DNA of 64,000 nt from Mesorhizobium muleiense (GTDB lineage Bacteria; Pseudomonadota; Alphaproteobacteria; Rhizobiales; Rhizobiaceae). The notes under the pieces were generated by a model, which made no database searches, was not told the origin of the DNA, and worked only from the letters and a program-made list of their open reading frames with translations. Location of the stretch: assembly GCF_900099905.1 (NCBI RefSeq), contig NZ_FNEE01000008.1, positions 62,001-126,000 on the forward strand, given 5' to 3'. Of the stretch, positions 42,399 through 51,148 are shown piece by piece (position 1 is the stretch's first letter; every line of letters begins with the position of its first letter). Both the position numbers and the translations under genes were made by a program.

Positions 42399-44782
42399 GC
42401 GAGTCGCATGCCATTTCCCGCAAACCCTGGTCCGTTTTCCGGCCTAACAGCTTCCGCGCGAAATTCATAATCGTTGTAGGCGGGGCGGTGCTCTTCGACC
42501 TCCTGGTCGGTGGGAGCGTGGCCCTTTGGAACGTCAACCGGCTTTCCCGCGACGCGACGTACCAGATCGAGAGCGGCCTCACCAAGGCGAGCCAGGAATA
42601 CCTCCAGAATTATATCGAGACGACTGCTCTGCGCGCCGATCTCCTGTTCGACCAAATGCACTCCGAGGTTACCGCACTTGCAGGCTCCATGCAGAGACTG
42701 ATCGATCATCCAGAGGCGAAGGAGGCAATCGGCAACGCGCTGGCGACGGACTCCTATTTCAATGCGCCGCTTATACATGACCCCAAGGGAAACTGGATGC
42801 AGAGCCCACAGGGGTCGCCTTCGGTCTTGAGTATCTGGGGATATCTTCTCTCCCCCGATGGCCGACCGAAGCCCGAAATTCTCCACAAAATTCAGGAGAG
42901 TGCGGCGTTCGACATTTTTGGCCCAAGCCAAATGGCAACAGGCGCCAGAAAGTTGCAGGTCTATTACGTTGGACCGAAGGCAGCACCTATCATGCGCACG
43001 ACTCCTTACTCCGATCAGGCGCAAACCTTCGACAAGCTCTATCCGGGCCACAACAACGCAAATTTCTGGGATTTCTTCTTTCCTGGCGTCTATGAGCGCT
43101 GGCAGGGGTGGATCAGGGACCCGAATTCGCGCCCCGTAAAAGGCGATGACATCACGGCGACTGCCCCATATATCGATGCTATTACCGGTAAGCTCATAGT
43201 GAGTTTCTTCCATCCGCTCTGGACGAAGGACCGCAAGGATGTCGCCGGCATGGTCGCTTCCGACGTAACGCTCGATCAACTCGCTGAAATCGTCGAAAGC
43301 GTGAAGGTCGCTGAGACGGGCTTCGGTTTTCTCACCATGTCGAATGGCAATGTGCTCGCGATCAAGCCCGAAGGCGAGAAAACGCTCGGGCTCAAGATTG
43401 CAAGCGGTGCGGCGGGTCAAGGCGTTACCGGACTCGATCGCTCGCTCAAAAAGAGTACGCATTCGGCCGTTGCGGCGCTCGAACTTCCTGGCGACGACAA
43501 GACGGTCATCAAGCATATTTCGATTTGGGAGGAGGATGGCGAAGCCGAACCTCACATCGTCGCGCTTCGCCGACTGGAGGCAGTCAATCTCTGGAATAGC
43601 ACGGGGTCCATCACAGCCGAAAACCAGATGCTCGGCTTCGTCGTCCCGGAGCGGGAAATCTATGCTTCCCTACTTGCAGCGCAACAGAGCATTTCCAGCG
43701 CGACCAACCGGATCCTGGTCTCCCAGATCATCGCAATTATCATTTCGCTCCTGATTGTCTTTGCGGCTGTCTTCGGAATTTCAAAGCGGATCACCGCAGG
43801 CCTCAGCGCGCTTGCAGCAGCCGCAAAGCGGCTCCAGGCCCAAGACTATTCAGTTCGAGTAAGCATTCCGACGCATGACGAAGTGGGAGAGGTGGGGGTC
43901 GCGTTCAACCGGATGGCGGAGGAGATCAGCTTCCATACGGAAAATCTCGAGCAAATCGTCGATGAAAGAACGAAGGAGCTTGAAGACGCAAATCAGGAGA
44001 TTTCCGCCCTCAACAGCAAATTGCGAGATGAGAACCTGCGCCTTGGTGCAGAGCTTGCAGTTGCTAAACATATCCAGATGATGGTTCTGCCGAGAGCCAG
44101 CGAACTCGAAGCCATCCACGGGGTCGAAATCGCCGCTTATATGCGGCCGGCCGACGAGGTCGGCGGCGACTACTACGACGTCTTGCAAGAGGGATCGCGG
44201 GTCAAGATCGGGATCGGCGATGTGACAGGCCACGGGCTCGAAAGCGGTGTGCTGATGCTGATGGTTCAATCCGTTGCACGCGCACTGCAGGAGACTGGCG
44301 AGGACAATCCACGTCAGTTTCTCGATCGACTGAACAGAGCCATCTATAAAAATATCGAACGGACCAACACCGACAAGCATCTCTCGCTGGCCTTTCTTGA
44401 CTTTGAGAATGGGAGGGTGACCCTGTCAGGGCAGCATGAGGAGGTTCTCGTCGTTCGTGCAAATGGAGAGATCGAGCGTATCGATACCGCCAATCTTGGT
44501 CTGCCGATCGGCCTCGAACGCAACATCTTGCCGTTTATCGCAACGCGCGACATTCCGTTCAACAGCGGCGATGTGATCGTGCTCCACACGGATGGTGTGA
44601 CCGAGGCGGAAGATCCGGAGGGAAAATTGTTCGGTTTGATACGCCTCTCTAACAGTGCGCGCCACTATCATCGCAGGAGCGCCGAGGAGATCAAAACTGG
44701 AATTATTGAGGACCTGATGGCCCATATCGGAACACAGAAAATCCACGACGACATCACGCTCGTGATCATGAGGCACAAGTAG
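42395..44782 (+). CDS. Cache-HAMP-PP2C (SpoIIE/RsbU-type) membrane phosphatase
   Basis: A 795-residue protein with GTG start overlapping the preceding stop. Transmembrane helix ~17-40, a large periplasmic Cache-like sensor (~45-440), transmembrane helix ~442-465 (SQIIAIIISLLIVFAAVFGI), HAMP (~465-520), a coiled linker and a C-terminal PP2C domain. All metal motifs are intact: VGGDYYDV, GIGDVTGHG, LHTDGVTEAE and HDDITLVIM. This is the SiaA/RsbU architecture that dephosphorylates STAS proteins on an external signal. It is the probable signal receiver of the cluster. Confidence 0.9.
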   Translation: MSESHAISRKPWSVFRPNSFRAKFIIVVGGAVLFDLLVGGSVALWNVNRLSRDATYQIESGLTKASQEYLQNYIETTALRADLLFDQMHSEVTALAGSMQRLIDHPEAKEAIGNALATDSYFNAPLIHDPKGNWMQSPQGSPSVLSIWGYLLSPDGRPKPEILHKIQESAAFDIFGPSQMATGARKLQVYYVGPKAAPIMRTTPYSDQAQTFDKLYPGHNNANFWDFFFPGVYERWQGWIRDPNSRPVKGDDITATAPYIDAITGKLIVSFFHPLWTKDRKDVAGMVASDVTLDQLAEIVESVKVAETGFGFLTMSNGNVLAIKPEGEKTLGLKIASGAAGQGVTGLDRSLKKSTHSAVAALELPGDDKTVIKHISIWEEDGEAEPHIVALRRLEAVNLWNSTGSITAENQMLGFVVPEREIYASLLAAQQSISSATNRILVSQIIAIIISLLIVFAAVFGISKRITAGLSALAAAAKRLQAQDYSVRVSIPTHDEVGEVGVAFNRMAEEISFHTENLEQIVDERTKELEDANQEISALNSKLRDENLRLGAELAVAKHIQMMVLPRASELEAIHGVEIAAYMRPADEVGGDYYDVLQEGSRVKIGIGDVTGHGLESGVLMLMVQSVARALQETGEDNPRQFLDRLNRAIYKNIERTNTDKHLSLAFLDFENGRVTLSGQHEEVLVVRANGEIERIDTANLGLPIGLERNILPFIATRDIPFNSGDVIVLHTDGVTEAEDPEGKLFGLIRLSNSARHYHRRSAEEIKTGIIEDLMAHIGTQKIHDDITLVIMRHK

Positions 44783-44784
44783 GA

Positions 44785-45348
44785 ATGACAACACTGTTCG
44801 GAACAGCCGACTTTGCAATTGGAATGAGAGAGAGCGTCAGCCGCGTGCGATTGTTCGATGGACCTCTCGACCTGAGTTGGCATCATTGCGCAACTACTTC
44901 GGACTTCATCGCGGACGTTTTTGCCCTGCGCTTCCAGTCTTCTCGCAACGACTACAGGGAAGTGCGACACAGCATTGGCTATCTAGTCAACGAACTGATT
45001 GAAAATGCGGTCAAGTTTCGTGCGCCAGGCGAGATCACGATCGAGGCGGCCATAGAATCGGAAAGTTTTAAAATCAAGGTTTCGAATGTTGTTGACGTCG
45101 AAACGACGGCTAAATTTCAAAATCTTCTGTCGGAGATCACAGCCGGCGATCCGAGTGAGCTCCTGATCCAGCGAATCGAAGAGAATGCCGCGGATCCTCA
45201 GACAACAAATTCCGGTCTTGGATTGCTGACGTTGATGAGCGACTATGGCGCGAGCCTGGCTTGGGTCTTCAGCCCCGCCGACGAAAGGGATCAGGTTCGC
45301 CTGGAAACATATGCTTCAATTGTGGTATCATCAGAAACTTATAACTAA
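44785..45348 (+). CDS. HATPase-like switch protein kinase (SiaB/slr1658-like, DUF6272-type)
   Basis: A 187-residue protein with an intact N-box ([13 protein letters not shown]) and a glycine-rich lid ([15 protein letters not shown]), as in GHKL anti-sigma/switch kinases. It would phosphorylate the Ser of its STAS partner, opposing the PP2C phosphatase encoded two bases upstream. Homologous to the degenerate copy at 40702. The coding sequence is visibly more AT-rich than the flanking catabolic genes. Confidence 0.75.
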   Translation: MTTLFGTADFAIGMRESVSRVRLFDGPLDLSWHHCATTSDFIADVFALRFQSSRNDYREVRHSIGYLVNELIENAVKFRAPGEITIEAAIESESFKIKVSNVVDVETTAKFQNLLSEITAGDPSELLIQRIEENAADPQTTNSGLGLLTLMSDYGASLAWVFSPADERDQVRLETYASIVVSSETYN

Positions 45349-45368
45349 AACGAAATGAAGACAAAATC

Positions 45369-45707
45369 GTGGACATAACAACGACAAATTATCGCGTGTG
45401 GAACGAAGGAAGCGATGTTTATTTTGACGGCGTAATGAGGTTGTCCAGTTCTGAGGCCTATGCGCCTATTTTGCAGCTAATGATGAATGTCCTTACCTCC
45501 AATCCTACTACTATAACGATACATGTATCAGACTTGGAGTTCCTTAACTCGTCGGGCATCAATTTATTGGCCAAATTTACCATAGAGGTCAGAAAGCATC
45601 CAGAGATCCAACTCATTGTCCGGGGAAGCTCGGAAATACCTTGGCAGTCGAAATCGCTGCCAAATCTCAAAAAACTACATCCTGCGATGGTACTCTTCGT
45701 TGGCTGA
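45369..45707 (+). CDS. Stand-alone STAS-like antagonist protein (slr1659/SiaC-like)
   Basis: A 112-residue protein with GTG start. The STAS phosphorylation loop is [16 protein letters not shown], whose second Ser is the likely phospho-acceptor. It follows the kinase gene by 20 bases. In the SiaABCD model the unphosphorylated form binds and activates the diguanylate cyclase; here the candidate targets are the GGDEF-EAL protein or the degenerate kinase-like protein. AT-rich compared with its surroundings. Confidence 0.75.
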   Translation: MDITTTNYRVWNEGSDVYFDGVMRLSSSEAYAPILQLMMNVLTSNPTTITIHVSDLEFLNSSGINLLAKFTIEVRKHPEIQLIVRGSSEIPWQSKSLPNLKKLHPAMVLFVG

Positions 45708-45807
45708 CAGGCGGTTTATCCAGGCGCCAAAGACCATTCGGCTACACTTTCCGGACGTCTGCCTTTTGAGATGAGAATCGCGGCTCCAAACCAGGACCGT
45801 TCCGTCC

Positions 45808-47181
45808 TTACGCTGCCTGCACGTTTTTCGAAATCCGCGCCCACTCCGGAATCCAGTCGCGGTGCGCGGCGAGCAGATCGCTGACCAGCGACCAGATCTG
45901 GTCGAGATCGAGCTCGGCGGCGGTATGTGGATCCATCATCGCCGCGTGATAAAGATGCTCGCGGTTTTCCGTCATCAAGGCCGCGACAGTCAGTTCCTGC
46001 ACATTGACATTGGTGCGAATGAGCGCCGTCAGTTGCGGCGGCAAGGCGCCGATGAAGGTCGGCTGGATGCCGGACGCATCGACCAGGCACGGCACTTCCG
46101 CCGCGCAATTTTCCGGCAGCGAGGTGATGCAGCGATTGTTGCGGACATTGCCGTAAATAACCGAGGGCTCGCCGGTCCAGACCGAGTTCATGATCGAGGA
46201 AGCATATTCATGGCTCTCCTCGATCTCGATGTTGTCGGCGCTCCGGAAGGCGGCCGCCTGCCCTTTCCAACGCTCGATCTGCTCGATGCAGCGTTTGGGA
46301 TATTCATCGAGCGGAATGCCGAACTTCTCGATCAGATCGGGCCTGCCGTCCTTGATGAAATAGGGCGTGTATTCGGCGAAATGCTCCGAGCTTTCGGTGA
46401 CGAAATAGCCGAGACGGGTCAGCATCTCGTAACGCACCTTGTTCGGGCAGCGCGGATTCCAGTGGCTGGGTTTCGGAAATCGCCCGTCGCGGTAGCCGCG
46501 CACGAGATCCGGATAAAGGTCGCGGTAGCTGCCATCGGCCTGCCGATGCTCGAATTTCAAGTAGAAGGCCATGTGGTTGATGCCGGCGGCACGGTAACGG
46601 ATTTCATCGAGCGGGATTTCGAGATCTCGGGCGAGTTCGAAAGCCGTTCCCTGCACCGAATGGCAGAGACCGACCTGCTTGATGAGCGGATACTTTTCCG
46701 CAATCGCCCAGGTGTTGATCGCCATCGGGTTGACGTATTGCAGGAGGATGGCGTCGGGGCAGATTGCCATCATGTCTTCGCAGATTTTCCAGAGATGCGG
46801 AACGGTGCGCAAACCCCGCATGATGCCGCCAACGCCGAGCGTATCGGCGATCGTCTGGCGCAGGCCGTATTTCTTCGGCACCTCGAAATCAGTGACCGTG
46901 CAGGGCTCGTAGCCGCCGATCTGGAAGGCAACGACGACGAAGTCCGCGCCTTCCAGGGCTTTGCGCTGGCTGGAATACGTCTCGATGGTCGCCGCAGAGC
47001 CAAGCGTCTTGACCAGCTTTCCGGCGACGATCTCGCTTTCTTCCAGGCGCTGCGGATTGACGTCCATCAGCGCGATGGTAGCGCCCGAAAGAGACGGCCG
47101 CTGCAGCACATCGCCGATGACATTCTTCATGAAGACGGTGGAACCGGCCCCGATGAACGTGATTTTGGGTTGTCTCGTCAT
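45808..47181 (-). CDS. agaL2: GH4 alpha-galactosidase (AgaL2/MelA type)
   Basis: A 457-residue NAD- and Mn-dependent family 4 glycosidase. NAD site KITFIGAGSTVFMKNVIGD, Mn ligands in VGLCHSVQGT (Cys) and AAGINHMAFYL (His), and LQYVNPMAINTWA are as in MelA. It hydrolyses alpha-1,6-galactosides such as melibiose by a redox mechanism inside the cell. It is the last gene of the minus-strand operon, in the same place as agaL2 in the Sinorhizobium agp locus. It is also homologous to the gene at 53459. Confidence 0.88.
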   Translation of the reverse strand: MTRQPKITFIGAGSTVFMKNVIGDVLQRPSLSGATIALMDVNPQRLEESEIVAGKLVKTLGSAATIETYSSQRKALEGADFVVVAFQIGGYEPCTVTDFEVPKKYGLRQTIADTLGVGGIMRGLRTVPHLWKICEDMMAICPDAILLQYVNPMAINTWAIAEKYPLIKQVGLCHSVQGTAFELARDLEIPLDEIRYRAAGINHMAFYLKFEHRQADGSYRDLYPDLVRGYRDGRFPKPSHWNPRCPNKVRYEMLTRLGYFVTESSEHFAEYTPYFIKDGRPDLIEKFGIPLDEYPKRCIEQIERWKGQAAAFRSADNIEIEESHEYASSIMNSVWTGEPSVIYGNVRNNRCITSLPENCAAEVPCLVDASGIQPTFIGALPPQLTALIRTNVNVQELTVAALMTENREHLYHAAMMDPHTAAELDLDQIWSLVSDLLAAHRDWIPEWARISKNVQAA

Positions 47182-47204
47182 GAATTGCGCCTCTTGTCTG
47201 CGAT

Positions 47205-48875
47205 TTATGCGGCTACCTCGAACGCGGCCTTGACGAGCCGTTCAGTGTAGGCGGTCCTCGGATGGGAAAGAACCTCGTCGACGGGTCCCTCCTCGACGAT
47301 TTTACCGTGCTGCATCACCACGACCCGATGACAGAGCGCGCGTACGACCTTGAGATCGTGGGAAATGAAGAGATAGCTCAGGCCGCGCTCGTCCTGCAGC
47401 TTGCGCAAGAGGTCGATGATCTGGGCCTGAACGGAGAGATCGAGCGCCGATGTCGGCTCGTCGAGCAGGATGAATTCTGGTTCGAGAGCGATTGCCCGCG
47501 CAATAGCGATGCGCTGGCGCTGTCCGCCGGAAAACTCGTGCGGAAAGCGCGACAGGATGTTGTGCGGAAGCCCGGCGCTGACAAGCGCCTGCTCCACGCG
47601 CTGCAACCGATCACTTTTGTTGTCGCCGAGCCGATTGACGATCAGCCCCTCCTCGATGATCTGGCCGACCGACATGCGCGGATTGAGCGAGGAGAACGGA
47701 TCCTGAAAGACGACCTGCATGCGCGATCTGAGCGGCCGCATCTGGTCACGTGTCCTTGCGTGGATCGGTTCGCCGTCGAAGAAGATTTCGCCGCCGTCGG
47801 CCGTCAGGAGCTTCACCAGCGCCTGCCCGAACGTCGTCTTGCCGGACCCGGATTCGCCGACCAGCCCCAGCGTTTCGTACCGGTGAAGCTTTAGGCTGAG
47901 GCTGTCGACGGCGACGAGTTCCTTGAGCCGCGGCTTGAAGAACCCGCCGTGCTTCAGCATGAACGACACCCGCACATTGCAGCCCTCGAGAATGACGGCT
48001 GAGTCCACCGGTGTCGGATTGGCCATGCCCTTTGGTTCGGACGCCAGAAGATGGCGCGTATAGGGATGCTGCGGGTTCTTGAAGAGCGCTTCAGTGGTGT
48101 TGTGCTCCTTCACCTCGCCCTGGCTCATGACATAGACGTAGTCGGAAAACTGGCGAACGACTGTCAGATCGTGAGTGATCAGGATTACCGCCATACCGAG
48201 CTTCTGCTGCAGATCACGGATGAGGTTGAGGATCTGCGCCTGCACGGTGACGTCGAGTGCCGTCGTGGGTTCGTCGGCGATAAGTACGTCCGGATTATTG
48301 GCGAGCGCCATGGCGATCATGACGCGCTGGCGCTGACCGCCTGAAAGCTGGTGCGGATATTGGTTGAAGCGGCTTTCCGGGTCCGGAATCTGCACCTGCC
48401 GCAACAGCTCCAGCGTACGCTCCGCTGCTTGCCTGCGGCTCATCTTCTGATGAACGCGGATCGCCTCGATGATCTGCGCGCCGACCGTGTAGACCGGATT
48501 GAGCGAGCTCATCGGCTCCTGGAATATCATCGAAATGCGGTCGCCGCGCAGCGCCCGGCGCTGCCGGTCGGAGAATTTCAGCACATTCTTCCCATCATAT
48601 TCGATCCGCGAGTGCACGGCCACGGTGGCGCGCTTGGTGAGCAGGCCCATGACCGTGCGCGCCGTCACCGACTTGCCGGAGCCGGATTCTCCCACCACAG
48701 CGATGGTCTCGCCGCGATAGAGCTGAAACGAGACATCCTTGACCGCGTCGACGGTTCCGCCTTCTACCTTGAAGGTCACCGCGACATTGCGGGCGTCGAT
48801 GATCGGACTGCCGGTCCTCACCGCATGATCGTGGCGTTCGTCCGGCGCCATCGAGGTCTTTTCCGTCAGAGCCAT
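47205..48875 (-). CDS. agpD: Oligopeptide-type ABC importer, fused double ATPase (AgpD-like)
   Basis: A 556-residue protein with two complete ATPase domains. First: [39 protein letters not shown]. Second: [41 protein letters not shown]. The DppD/DppF-type C-terminal region that contacts the permease follows each. Start MALTEKTSM at 48875, 13 bases from the permease stop. It energises alpha-galactoside import; a fused ATPase is usual for this carbohydrate branch of the peptide/opine family. Confidence 0.88.
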   Translation of the reverse strand: MALTEKTSMAPDERHDHAVRTGSPIIDARNVAVTFKVEGGTVDAVKDVSFQLYRGETIAVVGESGSGKSVTARTVMGLLTKRATVAVHSRIEYDGKNVLKFSDRQRRALRGDRISMIFQEPMSSLNPVYTVGAQIIEAIRVHQKMSRRQAAERTLELLRQVQIPDPESRFNQYPHQLSGGQRQRVMIAMALANNPDVLIADEPTTALDVTVQAQILNLIRDLQQKLGMAVILITHDLTVVRQFSDYVYVMSQGEVKEHNTTEALFKNPQHPYTRHLLASEPKGMANPTPVDSAVILEGCNVRVSFMLKHGGFFKPRLKELVAVDSLSLKLHRYETLGLVGESGSGKTTFGQALVKLLTADGGEIFFDGEPIHARTRDQMRPLRSRMQVVFQDPFSSLNPRMSVGQIIEEGLIVNRLGDNKSDRLQRVEQALVSAGLPHNILSRFPHEFSGGQRQRIAIARAIALEPEFILLDEPTSALDLSVQAQIIDLLRKLQDERGLSYLFISHDLKVVRALCHRVVVMQHGKIVEEGPVDEVLSHPRTAYTERLVKAAFEVAA

Positions 48876-48888
48876 GGTGCCGGCCTTC

Positions 48889-50016
48889 TCAATAGGGATC
48901 GACGGCATCGCGAAGACCATCGCCCAGCGCATTGAACGCAAAGACGGTGACCAGCACGAAACCCACGGGGGCAAGGATCCAGGGATAGGACCCAATGACG
49001 GAGTATGTCGCGGTATCCTGCAGCATCAGCCCCCAGGAGATCAGCGGCGGCTTCACCGCGAAACCGAGGAAGCCGAGGAAGGATTCAAGCAGCACGACAT
49101 TGGGGATCGCCAGCGTGACGGCGACGATGACGTGGCTCATGACGTTGGGGAAAATATGCTGAAAGATGATCCGGCGGTCGGTTGCGCCGATCGCCATCGC
49201 CGCCCGCACATAGTCGATCCGCGCCAGCGCCAGCGTCTTGCCTCGAACTTCGCGCGACAGCTGTGCCCAGCCGAGCGCCGACATGACGACGATGACGAAC
49301 GCAAGGAAGACATTGGTCGGCGCCGTCACCGGAATCAGCGAGGTGAGCGCGAGATAAAGCGGCAGTTGCGGAAAGGCGAGCACCAGTTCGACGAAGCGCT
49401 GTACCCACGCGTCGAACCTTCCGCCGAAATATCCGGACACCATGCCGACCGTCGTGCCGACTACCGTGATGATGAACACCACGGTCAGGGCGATCATCAG
49501 CGAAATGCGCGAGCCGTAGATGATGCGCGACAGCACATCGCGGCCGAATTTGTCGGTGCCGAGGAAATTGACCGGGCTTCCGTCGGTGGCGCCGAAGAAA
49601 TGCCGCTGCGCCGGGATCAGTCCGAAAAGCCTGTATCCGAACCCTTTGACGAAAAAGCCGAGCGTCTGCGGGTTTTCGTAGTCGGGGCCTACGATCGGCT
49701 GGAACGTGACGGGGTCGAATTCATCTGTTTCACGAATCGGATAGCTGCGCGGCGGAAAGACGAAGTTCCCGCCCCGATCCGTCATGCTGATTGTCTGAGG
49801 CGGCGCGAAACCGACGCCGGTCAGCTTCGGATCGACGGGTGCGAAGAACTCCGCGAATATCGTCATGATCATCAGGAGGCAGACAAGGATCAGCCCTATC
49901 ATGCCGGTCCAGGATCGCTTGAGACGGCGCCAGACAAGCGCGGTATAGGTTTCGTTGCCATTGCCTTTGGCCGGCGGCACGGAGGCGCAGATTATGGATT
50001 GGACGTCGGCTTTCAT
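48889..50016 (-). CDS. agpC: ABC importer permease, DppC-like (AgpC-like)
   Basis: A 375-residue permease. A first transmembrane segment (GMIGLILVCLLMIMTIFAEF) is followed by a long periplasmic insert (residues ~65-160) and five further helices with the EAA-type loop (REVRGKTLALARIDYVRAAM, AIGATDRRIIFQHIFPNVMS). The long insert is typical of the carbohydrate-transporting members. It overlaps the agpB stop by four bases. Confidence 0.87.
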   Translation of the reverse strand: MKADVQSIICASVPPAKGNGNETYTALVWRRLKRSWTGMIGLILVCLLMIMTIFAEFFAPVDPKLTGVGFAPPQTISMTDRGGNFVFPPRSYPIRETDEFDPVTFQPIVGPDYENPQTLGFFVKGFGYRLFGLIPAQRHFFGATDGSPVNFLGTDKFGRDVLSRIIYGSRISLMIALTVVFIITVVGTTVGMVSGYFGGRFDAWVQRFVELVLAFPQLPLYLALTSLIPVTAPTNVFLAFVIVVMSALGWAQLSREVRGKTLALARIDYVRAAMAIGATDRRIIFQHIFPNVMSHVIVAVTLAIPNVVLLESFLGFLGFAVKPPLISWGLMLQDTATYSVIGSYPWILAPVGFVLVTVFAFNALGDGLRDAVDPY

Positions 50017-51026
50017 GCGTCGGTCCCTCCCCCAAGGCGAACCCGCGGGTCGAGCGCTGCAAGCAGCATGTCGGCGATGATGTTACCGACGATCAGGGTC
50101 ACCGACAGAACCAACATGAAGGTCGCCGTGACATAGACGTCGCCGATCCACATCGAGCCGACGATGGCCGGGCCGACCGTCGGCAGGGCGAAGATGATCG
50201 CGGTTTCGATCTCGCCGGTCAGCATGTAGGGCAGCACGACGCCCTGATACATGACGAGCGGATGCAGCGCGTTCGGCACAGCGTGGCGCATGACCACCGT
50301 GCGCTCGCTCAAGCCCTTGGCCCGAGCCGTTTCGACATATTGGGCGTTCAGCGTATCGAGAAGATTGCCCCGCATGACGCGCATGTTGTAGGCGAGCCCG
50401 CCCAAAGTGGCGATCGCGATGACCGGCCAGACATGCTTGACCAGATCGACGAACTTGCCCCACGACCAGGGCGCCCCGCCGTAGCGGGCGGAATGGAAAC
50501 TGTTGATCTCAGTGACATTGAAGTGGAACACCAGGATATAGACGATGATCAGCGCCATCAGGAATCGCGGTACCGTCATGCCGAGAAACGAGATCCCCGA
50601 CAGCACGCTGTCCACCCAGGAATATTGCCGGGTTGCCGCCAAAACGCCGAAGGTGATGCCGATCACCGAAGCCAGGATATGGCAGACGAGCGCCAGCGCC
50701 AGCGTACGGGGCAAACGTTCGCCGACCACATCGGCGACAGGCTTGTTGTAGAAGAGACTGTGGCCGAAATCGCCGCGGGTGACGATGCCGGTGATCCAGT
50801 TGACGTACTGGAGGGGCAAGGGCTTATCGAGGCCATGCGCGATCTTGTAGGCCTGCGCCTGGGCGTCGGCCTTTTCGAAGGATGCGCCACCCTGGTTGAT
50901 CAGTTGCGAGCGCACATAGTCGCTGTAGTCGCCCGGCGGGGCCTGGATGATCGCGAACGTCACGACGCTCAGGACGAAGAGGACAGGAATCGCCGAGGCG
51001 ATACGCACAAGCAGAAATCTGAACAT
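50013..51026 (-). CDS. agpB: ABC importer permease, DppB-like (AgpB-like)
   Basis: A 337-residue permease starting MFRFLLVRIASAIPVLFVLS, with the EAA loop (DTLNAQYVETARAKGLSERT, VVMRHAVPNALHPLVMYQG) and about six helices. It pairs with the DppC-like permease gene, which it overlaps, and follows the binding-protein gene by ~120 bases. Confidence 0.88.
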   Translation of the reverse strand: MFRFLLVRIASAIPVLFVLSVVTFAIIQAPPGDYSDYVRSQLINQGGASFEKADAQAQAYKIAHGLDKPLPLQYVNWITGIVTRGDFGHSLFYNKPVADVVGERLPRTLALALVCHILASVIGITFGVLAATRQYSWVDSVLSGISFLGMTVPRFLMALIIVYILVFHFNVTEINSFHSARYGGAPWSWGKFVDLVKHVWPVIAIATLGGLAYNMRVMRGNLLDTLNAQYVETARAKGLSERTVVMRHAVPNALHPLVMYQGVVLPYMLTGEIETAIIFALPTVGPAIVGSMWIGDVYVTATFMLVLSVTLIVGNIIADMLLAALDPRVRLGGGTDA

Positions 51027-51148
51027 GATCGCGTTTGCTTCTCTTGTGGCTCGTGGCGATCTGCTCCTTCACGAGGCGCGGTATCTCCACGGTTCAATTC
51101 GCAACCTCCCCTCCGGCGGATGCTCGCCGGAGGGGAAATCGACTGCGG

